A DNA stretch of 45,061 nucleotides from VGWB01 sp964480945 (GCA_964480945.1 CAYZRX010000026.1:1-45061), one strand, 5' to 3'; counted from the stretch's first letter, positions 1 through 8,912 are shown. Translations and numbers: made by a program. Notes: generated by a model not told the origin, from the letters alone.

Positions 1-560
1 TCGTCGTACTCATCATGGATTTCCCCCACAATCTCCTCCACAATATCTTCCATCGTGATGATTCCTTCGGTGCCGCCGAACTCATCGATGACGATGGCGA
101 GATGCGCCTTCTTCTGCTGAAACTCGCGGAGCAATTGGCTGATCTGTTTGGATTCCGGGACGAAGAAGGCGGGCCGAATAATGTCCTGCAGGACGATGAG
201 GTCGCGATGCTCAAGCAGGCTGAGCAAATCCTTGCTGTAGACAACACCGATGATGTTGTCGATGCTCCCTTTGAACACCGGTAGGCGGGAATAGCCCTCC
301 TCAATGACCTTGTGCACGAGCACGTCTCGAGGCATCGAGATATCAAGAGCGACCACGTCCGGTCTCGGGACCATGATCTCTTTGACCGTCGTGTCCGTGA
401 ACTCAAAAATGCTCGTGATGAGCTCGTGCTCGGTCTTATCGATCGTGCCGCTGATGGAGCTCGCCTCGAGGACCTGCCTCAGCTCTTCCTCCGAGAGCTT
501 CGCCTTGAGCATCCCCCACTTGACCAGCGAGTCCTTGAGAATCCTTGCAATCGATCTCAA
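1..560 (-). CDS. CorC/HlyC-family CBS-domain protein, C-terminus beyond the window
   Basis: This partial gene runs off the left edge. The translation starts with an SEEELR segment, passes through FEFTD and EIMVPRPDV, then shows a CBS-domain pair (SRLPVF, GVVYSKDLL, IDEFGGTEGIITMEDIVEEIVGEI). That is the signature of the CorC/HlyC proteins associated with magnesium/cobalt efflux and, in long versions, with DUF21 membrane domains. Here an in-frame stop (564-566) lies just before the likely TTG start at 558-560, so no DUF21 membrane domain can be encoded in this frame; the first ATG is at 510-512. The product is therefore a short, probably soluble CorC-type form. It follows trpD by 8 bases, and an AGGTAGAG stretch sits about 8 bases before the TTG. 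The family call is firm; the start and the exact function are not. Confidence 0.85.
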   Translation of the reverse strand, partial: MRSIARILKDSLVKWGMLKAKLSEEELRQVLEASSISGTIDKTEHELITSIFEFTDTTVKEIMVPRPDVVALDISMPRDVLVHKVIEEGYSRLPVFKGSIDNIIGVVYSKDLLSLLEHRDLIVLQDIIRPAFFVPESKQISQLLREFQQKKAHLAIVIDEFGGTEGIITMEDIVEEIVGEIHDEYD

Positions 561-568
561 TGATTACT

Positions 569-1579
569 CTACCTGTTCGTTGCCTGAATCCAGTGGTTCA
601 ACTTTTCCAGGGCCGCACCGCTCTTGACCGTCCCCCGAGCCACCTCCATGCCTTGCGCGAGATTTTCAGCCCGACCTGCGACAATGAGGGCAGCGCCGGC
701 ATTGAGGAGAGCGATATCGGCCGGTGGACCTCCATCGCCATCGAGAATGGACCGGAGGCATCGCACGTTCATTTCAACGTCCCCGCCCCGTAACTCCTCG
801 ATTGTCGGTCGCTTGACACCAAGTTGCTGGGCGTCGATCTGATACGTTTTGATGGCACCGTTTTTCAATTCCGTTACTTTTGACCGGCCCAGCGTCGAGA
901 GCTCATCGAAACCACCTTCGCCGTGAACAACGATGGCGTGCTCGGAGCCGAGCTCACGCAGGACTCCGGCCAGAACGTCTGTCAATGATTCATCGAACAC
1001 GCCCAGCAACTGTCGTTTTGCGCCGGCCGGATTCGTCAAAGGACCAAGTATGTTGAAGATGGTGCGAATTCCAAGATCCCGACGAACGGGGGCCGCGAAC
1101 TTCATCGCACCATGCATGAGTGGAGCAAAGAGGAACGTTATGCCGACCTCCTCAAGAACCTCTGCCACCCTCTCGGGGTGGAGCTCGATGTTGACGCCAA
1201 GGCCCTTCAGCACGTCGGCGCTGCCGCACTTGCTGGACACGGCACGATTTCCGTGCTTCGCTACGACGGCACCCGCAGCGCTCGCAATGATCGCCGCGGC
1301 GGTGGAGATATTGAACGTTCCTGCAGCATCGCCCCCGGTTCCGCATGTATCTATGACCCGGTCCCTCCCCGACCGAATCCGCACAGCTTTCTCCCGCATC
1401 GACTGTGCACATCCCGCGATCTCTTCCACCGTCTCCCCTTTGAGCCGAAGACCCATCAGGAACGCGGCAATCTGGCTCTCTGTCGCACTCCCCGACATGA
1501 TCTCGTTCATCGTCTCGTAGGCTTCAGCCTTCGAGAGGTTCTGTTTCGCGGAAATTGTTCGGATGGACTCTTTGATCAT
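569..1579 (-). CDS. trpD: Anthranilate phosphoribosyltransferase
   Basis: TrpD transfers the phosphoribosyl group of PRPP to anthranilate in the second step of tryptophan synthesis. The 336-residue product matches the family length. It has an N-terminal helical domain, the PRPP-binding GTGGD loop at residues 80-84, the KHGNRAVSSKCGSADVL segment near 108-124 that contacts anthranilate and metal, and GPLTNPA near 180. The start is ATG. No other trp gene is in the window, so it is separated from the usual trp operon here. It is followed after 8 bases by a CorC-like gene and preceded by a 214-base spacer containing a palindrome, so it may have its own promoter. Confidence 0.96.
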   Translation of the reverse strand: MIKESIRTISAKQNLSKAEAYETMNEIMSGSATESQIAAFLMGLRLKGETVEEIAGCAQSMREKAVRIRSGRDRVIDTCGTGGDAAGTFNISTAAAIIASAAGAVVAKHGNRAVSSKCGSADVLKGLGVNIELHPERVAEVLEEVGITFLFAPLMHGAMKFAAPVRRDLGIRTIFNILGPLTNPAGAKRQLLGVFDESLTDVLAGVLRELGSEHAIVVHGEGGFDELSTLGRSKVTELKNGAIKTYQIDAQQLGVKRPTIEELRGGDVEMNVRCLRSILDGDGGPPADIALLNAGAALIVAGRAENLAQGMEVARGTVKSGAALEKLNHWIQATNR

Positions 1580-1665
1580 ACCTACAACTCAATGTAAAGC
1601 AAACCGAAGCCAGATGCAAACAACGGCTATAAAGGGAGCTTGTTCTCCATTGCGAGGTACGGTTT

Positions 1666-1685
1666 CGAAAGAAGATCTTCCTTCG
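1666..1685. repeat. Near-perfect 20-bp palindrome upstream of trpD
   Basis: CGAAAGAAGATCTTCCTTCG is palindromic apart from one mismatched pair and centres on AGATCT. It lies in the spacer between truA and trpD, about 90 bases upstream of the trpD start. It could be an operator or a weak hairpin. No T-run follows on either strand, which argues against a terminator. Confidence 0.35.
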
Positions 1686-1793
1686 CCCGGGAAAAAGATT
1701 GAGGCCAAACGAAGTGGAACGACTGAAGGAGAGAACTTAGACCGGCGCAGCGATGAGCCAAATGTGTCCGGTAGATTTCAGAAAGCACTTTTC

Positions 1794-2525
1794 TCAGTAA
1801 ATGATCTGTTCCAAGAACAACCCTTTCGCGGGAGCAGACATTCCTGCGGCACGCCGGTCACGTGCGTCGAGGATCACCTTGAACTCTTCGAGGGGGCGGA
1901 GGCCGCGTCCGATCTCGACAATAGTACCGACAAGTGCTCTCACCATACCGTAGAGAAACCTGTTGGCACAGATTTCGAATACCAATCTACTTCCCATCTG
2001 ATTCCAAACCGCTCTCTCGACATTGCAGAGGAAGTTCTCCACGCCTGAGTCTGCTTTGCAGAAGGAGGAAAAGTCATGTTCACCGATGATCAAGTCGGAA
2101 CAACTGCGCATGAGGTTTACATTCAGCTCGTACCCCCCAACATACCACGCGTAATCTCGTTCGATGGCAGACGGCTGAAGCAAAAGGTGGTAGCGGTACA
2201 GGCGGCCTTTTGCGCTGTACCGTGCGTGAAACGAGGCGTCAACCTCCTCTGCCCCGACGACGACGATCTGGTTCGGGAGCGTGGCATTGAGTCCCTTCGC
2301 GATGGCACGAGGATCCATCCCCCGATCGGTCGTGAAGTTGACGACCTGTCCCCGGGCGTGAACGCCAGCGTCCGTCCTGCCCGCGGCGATCGCCGAAACC
2401 TCCTCCTGCAAGATTTGCCGCAACGCCTTCTCGAGGGCGGCCTGGACTGATGGACCGTTCGGCTGGATTTGCCAGCCCACATAGTGCGTCCCATCATATT
2501 CCAGCACCAATTTAATATTAGGCAT
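1794..2525 (-). CDS. truA: tRNA pseudouridine synthase A
   Basis: TruA converts uridines 38-40 in the anticodon stem-loop of many tRNAs to pseudouridine. The 243-residue protein has the N-terminal LEYDGTHYVGWQ motif, the catalytic aspartate D52 within AAGRTDAGVHA, the RxYRY-type segment (RLYRYHLLL) and the C-terminal NRFLYGMVR motif. Length and order fit single-domain bacterial TruA. The start is ATG at 2525. A terminator for the upstream DUF5683-like gene lies just in front, so truA is probably transcribed separately or from read-through. It is one of several tRNA modification genes in the window (mtaB, miaA, trmH-like). Confidence 0.96.
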   Translation of the reverse strand: MPNIKLVLEYDGTHYVGWQIQPNGPSVQAALEKALRQILQEEVSAIAAGRTDAGVHARGQVVNFTTDRGMDPRAIAKGLNATLPNQIVVVGAEEVDASFHARYSAKGRLYRYHLLLQPSAIERDYAWYVGGYELNVNLMRSCSDLIIGEHDFSSFCKADSGVENFLCNVERAVWNQMGSRLVFEICANRFLYGMVRALVGTIVEIGRGLRPLEEFKVILDARDRRAAGMSAPAKGLFLEQIIY

Positions 2526-2530
2526 AGGTC

Positions 2531-2564
2531 GGAAAAAGAAAAATCCCGCTCGACAGGCGGGATT
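2531..2564 (-). terminator. Rho-independent terminator after the DUF5683-like gene
   Basis: An 8-bp perfect stem (AATCCCGC at 2542-2549 with GCGGGATT at 2557-2564, 7-base loop) is followed on the minus strand by TTTCTTTTTC. It lies 24 bases after the stop of the 2588-3334 gene and just before the truA start. Confidence 0.85.
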
Positions 2565-2587
2565 GTATTCGCTGAATCCCCTACCTA

Positions 2588-3334
2588 CTAGAATGTCTTT
2601 TGCAGCGTCAACTGAATCCCCGGAGGGCCTGTCAGCCCGCCCGTTACGCGCAACCCCATCTTCACCTTGCTACCCGCCGCTACGCGCTCGTTGAAGAGGG
2701 CGGTCGCACGCCAAGCGGAAAGCGCCGCGACGATGCGATTCAACACCAGGCCACCGAGCACAAACTCCGAATTCCTGAGGACCTCGTCGCTTCTTGTCCT
2801 CCGGCTCTTGAACGCCAGCCTGCTGGCATCGCTGTCCCAACTCCAGGCGTAACTGGACCGCGGATCGTAAAGCTTATCGTATTCCCCGTTTCTCAGTTTG
2901 GCCTGGTTGTAGGCATCCACGCTGCTGTAGTTTCCCACATTGACGGCATATTGAGCATCTTTCTGTGCGAGCGATGCCGCGGAGTGTTGAAGGGCAAACG
3001 ATTGGGCATCCTGTTTGAGCCAGCCCGCCTCTACTCGAAATCCTGCATACGTCAACCATAAGCCCACATCGGCCATCACGTAATACTTGCCCGCCTGAAA
3101 ATGGTCGGCATAGAGATCGCCCATTCCGGGGAGTAGCACGGAGTAAACAACAGCCAGGACGACAGATTTCGGCGATTCCGCCGGGGGCTGGAGCCGGAGG
3201 TCGACACGAACATTTTCCTGCACATCGAGCTTCTGCGCGAGAAGCGCTTGCCTGATGTTCACCTGGCTGAGGAGAATGCTGGGGGCAAGAAGAATCGCGA
3301 GAGCCAGGCGGCTACTTAGATGCTGTCGGCGCAT
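2588..3334 (-). CDS. DUF5683-like secreted or membrane protein
   Basis: The 248-residue protein starts with a basic stretch and a hydrophobic segment (residues 9-23, LALAILLAPSILLSQ) that looks like a signal peptide. A central segment near 60-100 (YSVLLPGMGDLYADHF followed by YYVMADVGLWLTY) resembles the glycine-rich motif of DUF5683 proteins common in Bacteroidota and relatives. The function of that family is unknown to me. The middle is rich in charged and tyrosine residues (about 105-175), and a hydrophobic segment with small residues follows near 192-210. The ATG has a good Shine-Dalgarno (GAGGTGA). It overlaps the end of mtaB by 19 bases, so the two are probably co-transcribed, ending at the terminator at 2531-2564. 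Confidence 0.7.
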   Translation of the reverse strand: MRRQHLSSRLALAILLAPSILLSQVNIRQALLAQKLDVQENVRVDLRLQPPAESPKSVVLAVVYSVLLPGMGDLYADHFQAGKYYVMADVGLWLTYAGFRVEAGWLKQDAQSFALQHSAASLAQKDAQYAVNVGNYSSVDAYNQAKLRNGEYDKLYDPRSSYAWSWDSDASRLAFKSRRTRSDEVLRNSEFVLGGLVLNRIVAALSAWRATALFNERVAAGSKVKMGLRVTGGLTGPPGIQLTLQKTF

Positions 3335-4680
3335 AGGGTCACCTCACTCGATTGTAGTGTGGAGTGTGAATCGTGAGAGAACGAGGTATCAACAAGTTCG
3401 CCGATGCATCCTTTCTGAAGTACGCTTGTGATTGTGATCTCTTTGATCTGGTTCACGAGATTCTCGCGCGCCGGCACATGGACCCGCACATATTCGTCGG
3501 AGAGGCCGGTCATCCAACCATCTTCCTTCGCACTTTCAAAAAGCACCTTCACGCTCGACCCGACAAACGATTCGTAGAACGCGCGACGCTTCTTCGCGCT
3601 CAGGATTCTCAGCCGCTCGCTCCGCTCGAATCGAACTCTTCGCTCCACCTGACCTGAAAACGTCACGGCAGGGGTGTTCGGGCGCTCAGAGTATGTGAAT
3701 ACATGCAGATACGTGATCGGCAGATCGACAAGGAGCGCGTGCGCCTCTTCGAAAATCTCCTCCGTCTCGCCGGGAAAACCCACGATCACATCTGCTCCCA
3801 CGGCCGCCGCGGAGAAGGCATCCTTGATAGCGTGGATCCGCTCAGCGTACAGATTCGTAAGATACCTGCGCCGCATGCCCTTGAGAAGCTCATCGCTTCC
3901 ACCCTGGAGCGGAACGTGGAAGTGCTTGCAAATCTTGTCATTCCCCAACCAGAATTCCAACAAATCCTTGTTGAGAAGATTCGGCTCAATGGAGCTGATC
4001 CGAATTCTCTTAAGACCTTCAACCCGAACAAGCTCATCGAGGAGCCCAAGCAAGCTCTTACCCACCTTTGTCCCGTAGTCGCCAACGTTGACGCCGGTGA
4101 GCACGATCTCCTTGAAGCCCGCACCAACGATCTTCCTCGCTTCCGATACGATCGCTTCCGGCGGAAGGCTGCGACTGGCACCACGCGCCATCGGAATGGT
4201 GCAAAATGAACAGGAATAATCACACCCGTCCTGAATTTTCAGAAAGGCCCTCGTACGGTCCGAAGCTTCAAGCGACGATGCAATCTCAAGACTGTTCAGC
4301 TCTTCGACCGGTGACACGAACGCCGCACCCCTGCCCGTCTTTCGAAAGCCGTCCGTGTAGTAAAAGAGATCGAACTTTTCCTTTGTGCCCAGGACCAGGT
4401 CCACACCTGGAATGGAGAGAATCTCCTCCGGGCGAAGCTGAGCGTAACAGCCGATGACCACCACGAACGCCTCGGGCGAATGGCGCAGCGCACGTCGAAC
4501 GATCTGCCGGCACTCTCTGTCAGCCCTCTCCGTGACACTGCACGTATTGATGACGCAAACATCTGCCGGCTCGTCGACTCCGACGATGCTGTACCCGCGC
4601 TCTGCGAAGTGCCGACCGATGGTGGAGGACTCGGCAAAATTGAGCTTGCATCCAAGTGTGTGGAGCGCTACCCGATTCAT
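3316..4680 (-). CDS. mtaB: tRNA (t6A37) C2-methylthiotransferase MtaB
   Basis: MtaB is a radical-SAM enzyme that adds a methylthio group to t6A at tRNA position 37. The 454-residue product has the N-terminal methylthiotransferase domain with three cluster cysteines (C11, C47, C78), then the radical-SAM CxxxCxxC motif at C153/C157/C160 (DGCDYSCSFC), and a C-terminal TRAM-like region. CKLN near the start and MARGASRS after the radical-SAM motif favour MtaB over MiaB or RimO. I chose the ATG at 4680 (MNRVALHTLG) because the longer reading would begin inside the preceding terminator hairpin. No Shine-Dalgarno is evident. It lies downstream of rpsA and overlaps the next gene by 19 bases. Confidence 0.93.
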   Translation of the reverse strand: MNRVALHTLGCKLNFAESSTIGRHFAERGYSIVGVDEPADVCVINTCSVTERADRECRQIVRRALRHSPEAFVVVIGCYAQLRPEEILSIPGVDLVLGTKEKFDLFYYTDGFRKTGRGAAFVSPVEELNSLEIASSLEASDRTRAFLKIQDGCDYSCSFCTIPMARGASRSLPPEAIVSEARKIVGAGFKEIVLTGVNVGDYGTKVGKSLLGLLDELVRVEGLKRIRISSIEPNLLNKDLLEFWLGNDKICKHFHVPLQGGSDELLKGMRRRYLTNLYAERIHAIKDAFSAAAVGADVIVGFPGETEEIFEEAHALLVDLPITYLHVFTYSERPNTPAVTFSGQVERRVRFERSERLRILSAKKRRAFYESFVGSSVKVLFESAKEDGWMTGLSDEYVRVHVPARENLVNQIKEITITSVLQKGCIGELVDTSFSHDSHSTLQSSEVTLCADSI

Positions 4681-4689
4681 AGATATGAA

Positions 4690-4725
4690 AAAGAGTTGTC
4701 CGGGGGTGAGCCCGAACAACTCTTT
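4690..4725 (-). terminator. Rho-independent terminator after rpsA
   Basis: AAAGAGTTGT at 4690-4699 pairs with ACAACTCTTT at 4716-4725, with further G/C pairing inside, and is followed on the minus strand by a short T-run. It sits between rpsA and mtaB, 15 bases beyond the rpsA stop. Confidence 0.85.
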
Positions 4726-4740
4726 CCGTGCTCCTGCGCC

Positions 4741-6483
4741 TTATCGAGTGTTGGAGGAATCACCCAGTCCAGAGTCACTGAACATGGAGCTCGTCACCAT
4801 ATCCTTCAACGTCATCGGTGAGAGCCTGTGAGATGCCACGTAATCGTCGACAATCTTCTGCTCTTTACCCCGCAGGAACTCAAGCACCGATAGAACAATC
4901 TTCTTGTTGTCCTTATCGAACTCGATCACCTGCAGCGGCAGCGTGTCACCGACATGGAACGATTCGGCAATGTTCTTCACCGGTGTTTGCGAGAGCTGGG
5001 ACAAAGGGACAAATCCGTCGACACCCAGCGGGAGCTCGACGATAACGCCCTTCTCGATCAATCGGACGATCTTTCCTTCCACGCCGGTCCCAACCTTGTA
5101 CGTCGTCTCGAATACGTCCCACGGGTTGTCCTGGATCTGCTTATGGCCGAGGGAGATCCTCCGCTGATCCACATCGACCCCCAGGATCACCACCTCCATC
5201 TTATCGCCCTTCTTCACCACTTCTCCCGGATGGCGTATCTTCTTCGTCCATGAGAGGTCCGAGATATGCACCAATCCGTCGACCCCTTCCTCGAGCTCCA
5301 CAAAGACACCGAAGTTGGTGAGATTGCGGACGATACCCGTGTGCTTCGAGCCAACGGGGTATTTCTGCATGAGATTCAACCAGGGGTCCGGCTCCAGCTG
5401 CTTCATACCGAGCGAGATCTTCTTGCCTTCTTTGTCGAGGGAGAGAATCACAGCGTTCACCATCTGTCCCATCGAGACCATCTGAGAGGGATGTTTGACG
5501 TGCTGCGTCCAACTCATCTCGGAGATATGGATGAGACCTTCGATTCCCTTCTCGATTTCGACGAATGCTCCATAATCGGTGAGAGAGACGACTTTGCCCA
5601 GGACTTTTGTGCCGACGGGATACTTGAGCTCGATGTTCTCCCACGGGTGAGGCATGAGCTGTTTCATCCCCAGCGAAATCCGTTTCTTCTCCTGGTCAAA
5701 ATCGAGCACCACCACGTTGACCGTCTGATCAAGCTTCACCACTTCCGACGGATGGCTGATGCGGCCCCACGAGAGATCGGTGATGTGAACGAGCCCGTCC
5801 ACGCCACCCAAGTCGACGAAGACACCGAAATCGGTGATGGCCTTTGCGTGCCCCTCGAGGATCTGACCTTTCTCGAGGCTCTCGAGGATCGATTTCCGTT
5901 GACCGGCGAGCTCTGCTTCAACGAGCACCTTATGGCTCACGACCACATTCTCAGAGGGATGGTTGACTTTGACGACGCGAAATTCCATCTCTCGTCCGAT
6001 GAAAGCGTCGAAATCCCGAACGGGCCGAACATCGATCTGCGAGCCAGGCAAGAACGCGTCGATTCCCAAGAGGTCTACAACGATCCCTCCCTTCGTTCGC
6101 CGAACGCAGCGACCCCTCAAGACCTCGCCCGTCTCAAATGCCTTCACCACCCGTTCCCAGACCCGCATGAAATCGGCCCGCTTCCGGGAGAGAATGAGCT
6201 GGCCATCCTTGTTCTCCACGCTCTCCAGGAACACCTCCACCTCATCGCCGACCTTCAGCTCCTTGATGTTCGGGAACTCGGTGATCGGGATCGCCCCTTC
6301 GGACTTGAATCCAATATCGACTGCCACGGACGAATCCCCAATATGCACAATACGTCCTTTGACGATTTCGCCTTGATTGATCGAGCTTAGCGTCTTCTCG
6401 TAGAGTTTCGAGAGCTCTTGATATTCGGCTTCGGAATAGCCTCCCTCTTCGAAACCGTTCGTGCCCTTTAACACATCAACCAT
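4741..6483 (-). CDS. rpsA: 30S ribosomal protein S1
   Basis: S1 helps the 30S subunit bind mRNA. The 580-residue product has six S1 RNA-binding domains, starting near residues 37, 118, 205, 292, 377 and 464. The middle four carry the repeated pattern of a GxFV strand, G-hLhH-S and SWT/SW..hHP. Domains 1 and 2 are more divergent, as in canonical S1. The ATG has a near-perfect Shine-Dalgarno (AGGAGG, 4 bases upstream), notable because many Bacteroidota lack such signals. The order cmk-ispH-rpsA is a widely conserved neighbourhood. A strong terminator follows. Confidence 0.97.
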   Translation of the reverse strand: MVDVLKGTNGFEEGGYSEAEYQELSKLYEKTLSSINQGEIVKGRIVHIGDSSVAVDIGFKSEGAIPITEFPNIKELKVGDEVEVFLESVENKDGQLILSRKRADFMRVWERVVKAFETGEVLRGRCVRRTKGGIVVDLLGIDAFLPGSQIDVRPVRDFDAFIGREMEFRVVKVNHPSENVVVSHKVLVEAELAGQRKSILESLEKGQILEGHAKAITDFGVFVDLGGVDGLVHITDLSWGRISHPSEVVKLDQTVNVVVLDFDQEKKRISLGMKQLMPHPWENIELKYPVGTKVLGKVVSLTDYGAFVEIEKGIEGLIHISEMSWTQHVKHPSQMVSMGQMVNAVILSLDKEGKKISLGMKQLEPDPWLNLMQKYPVGSKHTGIVRNLTNFGVFVELEEGVDGLVHISDLSWTKKIRHPGEVVKKGDKMEVVILGVDVDQRRISLGHKQIQDNPWDVFETTYKVGTGVEGKIVRLIEKGVIVELPLGVDGFVPLSQLSQTPVKNIAESFHVGDTLPLQVIEFDKDNKKIVLSVLEFLRGKEQKIVDDYVASHRLSPMTLKDMVTSSMFSDSGLGDSSNTR

Positions 6484-6640
6484 TAAACCTCCTGCAAATA
6501 TTTACCGCTACCACAGGTAAGGGACAGCTCCACGTTTCTCGGATGCCAGTCATCAACACATCGCGGGAGTGTGGAACAGTCACATGTTATGTTGCTCAGC
6601 TTCAGTTGTTTATGGATGACTGTTTGGAACTCGTTCAATG
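6484..6640 (-). promoter_or_regulatory. rpsA leader with a long-range inverted repeat
   Basis: The 157-base spacer between ispH and rpsA contains CAGTCATC at 6547-6554 and its exact complement GATGACTG at 6615-6622. If transcribed, these could close a stem with a loop of about 60 bases upstream of the rpsA start. S1 is autoregulated through its leader in enterobacteria, so a structured leader would make sense, but an 8-bp match can arise by chance. No convincing promoter was found. Confidence 0.3.
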
Positions 6641-7537
6641 CTACCCTGCCGTCAGTGCAGGGACAAATCTCTCTTCGATTGCAGTCTTAATCTGCTCCAT
6701 CAACCATTGCGGAGTCGATGTCGCTCCCGTGATCCCAACATTTTCAACGTCCTGAAACCACTCTGCGCGGAGCTCCGCGCCCTCCTCGACAAAATACGAC
6801 CGCGGATTTGCCTCCTTCGCGATCTCGAACAGAACTTTCCCGTTCGAGCTGTTCCGACCAGCCACAAAGATCACAATATCATTTGCCTTGGCAAACTCCC
6901 TCATCCGAGCGTCGCGGCCGGATACCTGCCCGCAAATGGTGTCCTTTGCATGAAACTCGATTGCTTCGTCCTCAAATGAGCCAACGACAAGATCTTTGAT
7001 CCGCTTCTGAAGCTCGTCCTTGATCTTGTAGAACGTCGGCTTGTCCATGGTCGTCTGCGAAAACAGCACGGTCTTGCGATCCAGGTTGACCTTCTCAACA
7101 TCCTCAACGGATTTGACAACGATCGCCTCGCCGTTCGTCTGTCCCAGAAGCCCGATGACTTCAGCATGCTCTTTCTTGCCAAAAATGACAACCTGATAAC
7201 CATCAAGAAAGAATTTGCGAATGCGCTCTTGTACCTTCGTTACCACGGGGCAGGTTGCGTCAATGATCGTGATCCCTAGCTCCTCAGCTTTTCTGTACGT
7301 CGATGGCGGCTCCCCATGTGCGCGTATCAGCACTCGCTTCCCTGTCACTTTCTCCAGTTCGCCCACGCTGATCGTCTTCAGCCCCTTCTCACCGAGGCGG
7401 TGAATCTCCATAGGGTTGTGAATAATATCACCCAGCGAATAGAGATCGTCCGCCCCGCTAAGTTCTTGTTCAGCGATTTCGATCGCTCGCACCACGCCCC
7501 AGCAAAATCCTGAAGATTTATCAATAGAAACGTTCAT
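6641..7537 (-). CDS. ispH: 4-hydroxy-3-methylbut-2-enyl diphosphate reductase
   Basis: IspH catalyses the last step of the MEP isoprenoid pathway, reducing HMBPP to IPP and DMAPP with a [4Fe-4S] cluster. The 298-residue product carries the three cluster cysteines C12 (GFCWGV), C96 (DATCPVV) and C202 (TICGQ), and the substrate-binding histidines in IIHNP (H40) and RAHGEPP (H74). Length and motifs are canonical. Its ATG overlaps the cmk stop by four bases (ATGA), so it is translationally coupled to cmk; rpsA lies downstream. Its presence shows the organism uses the MEP rather than the mevalonate route. Confidence 0.97.
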   Translation of the reverse strand: MNVSIDKSSGFCWGVVRAIEIAEQELSGADDLYSLGDIIHNPMEIHRLGEKGLKTISVGELEKVTGKRVLIRAHGEPPSTYRKAEELGITIIDATCPVVTKVQERIRKFFLDGYQVVIFGKKEHAEVIGLLGQTNGEAIVVKSVEDVEKVNLDRKTVLFSQTTMDKPTFYKIKDELQKRIKDLVVGSFEDEAIEFHAKDTICGQVSGRDARMREFAKANDIVIFVAGRNSSNGKVLFEIAKEANPRSYFVEEGAELRAEWFQDVENVGITGATSTPQWLMEQIKTAIEERFVPALTAG

Positions 7538-8223
7538 CGCTCTCTCTGTCCAATCACCATTCTCGCCTGGTCAACGACGAATTGAACCTGCTCCTCAATC
7601 GTCAGGTCGGAGGTATCCAGTTCGAGGGCGTCCCGCGCCTTGGTGAGCGGACTCGCCTTCCGCGAAGAATCGAAGCGGTCCCGCTCCAGAATCTCCTGCT
7701 CGAGCCTTGCTAGCTCTACAACTTCACCCGTTGACTCGATCTCGACCTTTCTGCGCTTCACTCTCTCCGAGACCCGCGCCACCATGTAAATCTTGAGATC
7801 GGCGTTCGGCAGCACGACAGTCCCGATATCCCTTCCCTCCAAGACGACGCCGCCTCGCTTTGCCATCCGGCGTTGCTCCCGTACCAAGACATCACGGACA
7901 GCTTGATAACTGCTCACAAGGCTGACGCTCCGTGTCACTGCAAGCGATCGAATTTCTCTCGTCACGTCTCGGCCGTCGACAAACACCTTGTTGGTACTGT
8001 CGAAGGGCTCAAGGTGCACCTGTGTCTTCTCGGCCAGATCCCCGATGCGGTCGATCTCGGAGAGCGGAATCTTCTCTTCGAGCACCCGGAGCGTTATCGC
8101 CCGGTACATCGCGCCCGTATCGATGTGCAGGTACCCGAGCCGTTGAGCCACTAGCCTCGCGGTCGTGGTTTTTCCTGAAGCAGCGGGGCCATCAATGGCG
8201 ATCACGATTTTCCGGGGGTCCAA
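7534..8223 (-). CDS. cmk: Cytidylate kinase
   Basis: Cmk phosphorylates CMP and dCMP to the diphosphates. The 229-residue protein has the P-loop GPAASGKT at residues 12-19, the DTGAMYRA substrate motif, the GRDIGTVVLPNADLK segment and a C-terminal D-T-S-D-L-T-IEEQV motif, all characteristic of bacterial Cmk. The start is a TTG at 8223; no ATG is in frame nearby and the P-loop lies at the expected distance, so TTG is the best reading. It overlaps ispH by four bases. Confidence 0.96.
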   Translation of the reverse strand: MDPRKIVIAIDGPAASGKTTTARLVAQRLGYLHIDTGAMYRAITLRVLEEKIPLSEIDRIGDLAEKTQVHLEPFDSTNKVFVDGRDVTREIRSLAVTRSVSLVSSYQAVRDVLVREQRRMAKRGGVVLEGRDIGTVVLPNADLKIYMVARVSERVKRRKVEIESTGEVVELARLEQEILERDRFDSSRKASPLTKARDALELDTSDLTIEEQVQFVVDQARMVIGQRER

Positions 8224-8363
8224 GAAATCTTGTCTTTTAATATAAAGAATTTATGCTTCCGGGGCAACCGCTGTCGTACCATCTCGACAATCAGCGTTCG
8301 CGATACACCGCCCAGCCGCAGAAGCGTTTTGTTTCCTGCAAATTAGCCGTATCTTGAAACCGC

Positions 8364-8912
8364 ATGAGGAAGCTCGCCCACTCGGAAATCGCGGCACGCA
8401 GATCAAGCCTCGACTCCATTCAGCCGGACCAGCGTCTGCCGGTCACCGTTATCGTCGATAATGTTCGAAGCCTCTACAATGTCGGATCCATATTCCGTAC
8501 ATCTGATGGTGTGCTGCTTCAGAAACTCATTCTGACAGGCTTCACACCCCGGCCTCCCAGGAAGGAAATCGAAAAGACCGCACTCGGAGCAACGCAAAGC
8601 GTGCCGTGGGAGTATCTCAAAGAACCGCTGGAGGCCCTCCGACGGTTCAAGCAGGCGGGCCTCAAAGCGTGCTGCCTCGAGCTTACCGACTCCACAATCC
8701 CCTACTACAACCTGAAGCCTGCCGATTTTCCTCTCTGCCTCGTCGTCGGAAACGAGATCACGGGCGTTTCGAAGGAGATGATCGCCGAATGCGATGTCGC
8801 CCTCGAAATTCCCCAGTACGGCATCAAACAGTCCCTCAACGTCGCTGTGGCGTACGGCGTAGCGATCTTCGAGCTCAACCGCATCTGGCGGACAAACCGC
8901 CCTCCGCACTAG
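8364..8912 (+). CDS. TrmH/SpoU-family RNA methyltransferase
   Basis: This is a SPOUT-class SAM-dependent RNA ribose 2'-O-methyltransferase. The 182-residue protein is almost only the SPOUT catalytic domain. It shows motif 1 (NVRSLYNVGSIFRTSDG near 33-49), motif 2 (LVVGNEITGVS near 130-140) and motif 3 (IPQYGIKQSLNVAVAYGV near 154-171). The substrate (tRNA or rRNA) cannot be told from sequence. A TTTG and a TATCTTG about 18 bases apart lie just upstream and resemble the Bacteroidota-type promoter, a weak observation. It is one of the few plus-strand genes; its end overlaps that of the AlbA_2 gene by four bases. Confidence 0.9.
   Translation: MRKLAHSEIAARRSSLDSIQPDQRLPVTVIVDNVRSLYNVGSIFRTSDGVLLQKLILTGFTPRPPRKEIEKTALGATQSVPWEYLKEPLEALRRFKQAGLKACCLELTDSTIPYYNLKPADFPLCLVVGNEITGVSKEMIAECDVALEIPQYGIKQSLNVAVAYGVAIFELNRIWRTNRPPH

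Noticed and set aside
5266..6390. 374-residue plus-strand frame opposite rpsA
   Set aside because: Shadow of the strongly supported S1 gene in GC-biased sequence; no domain features.
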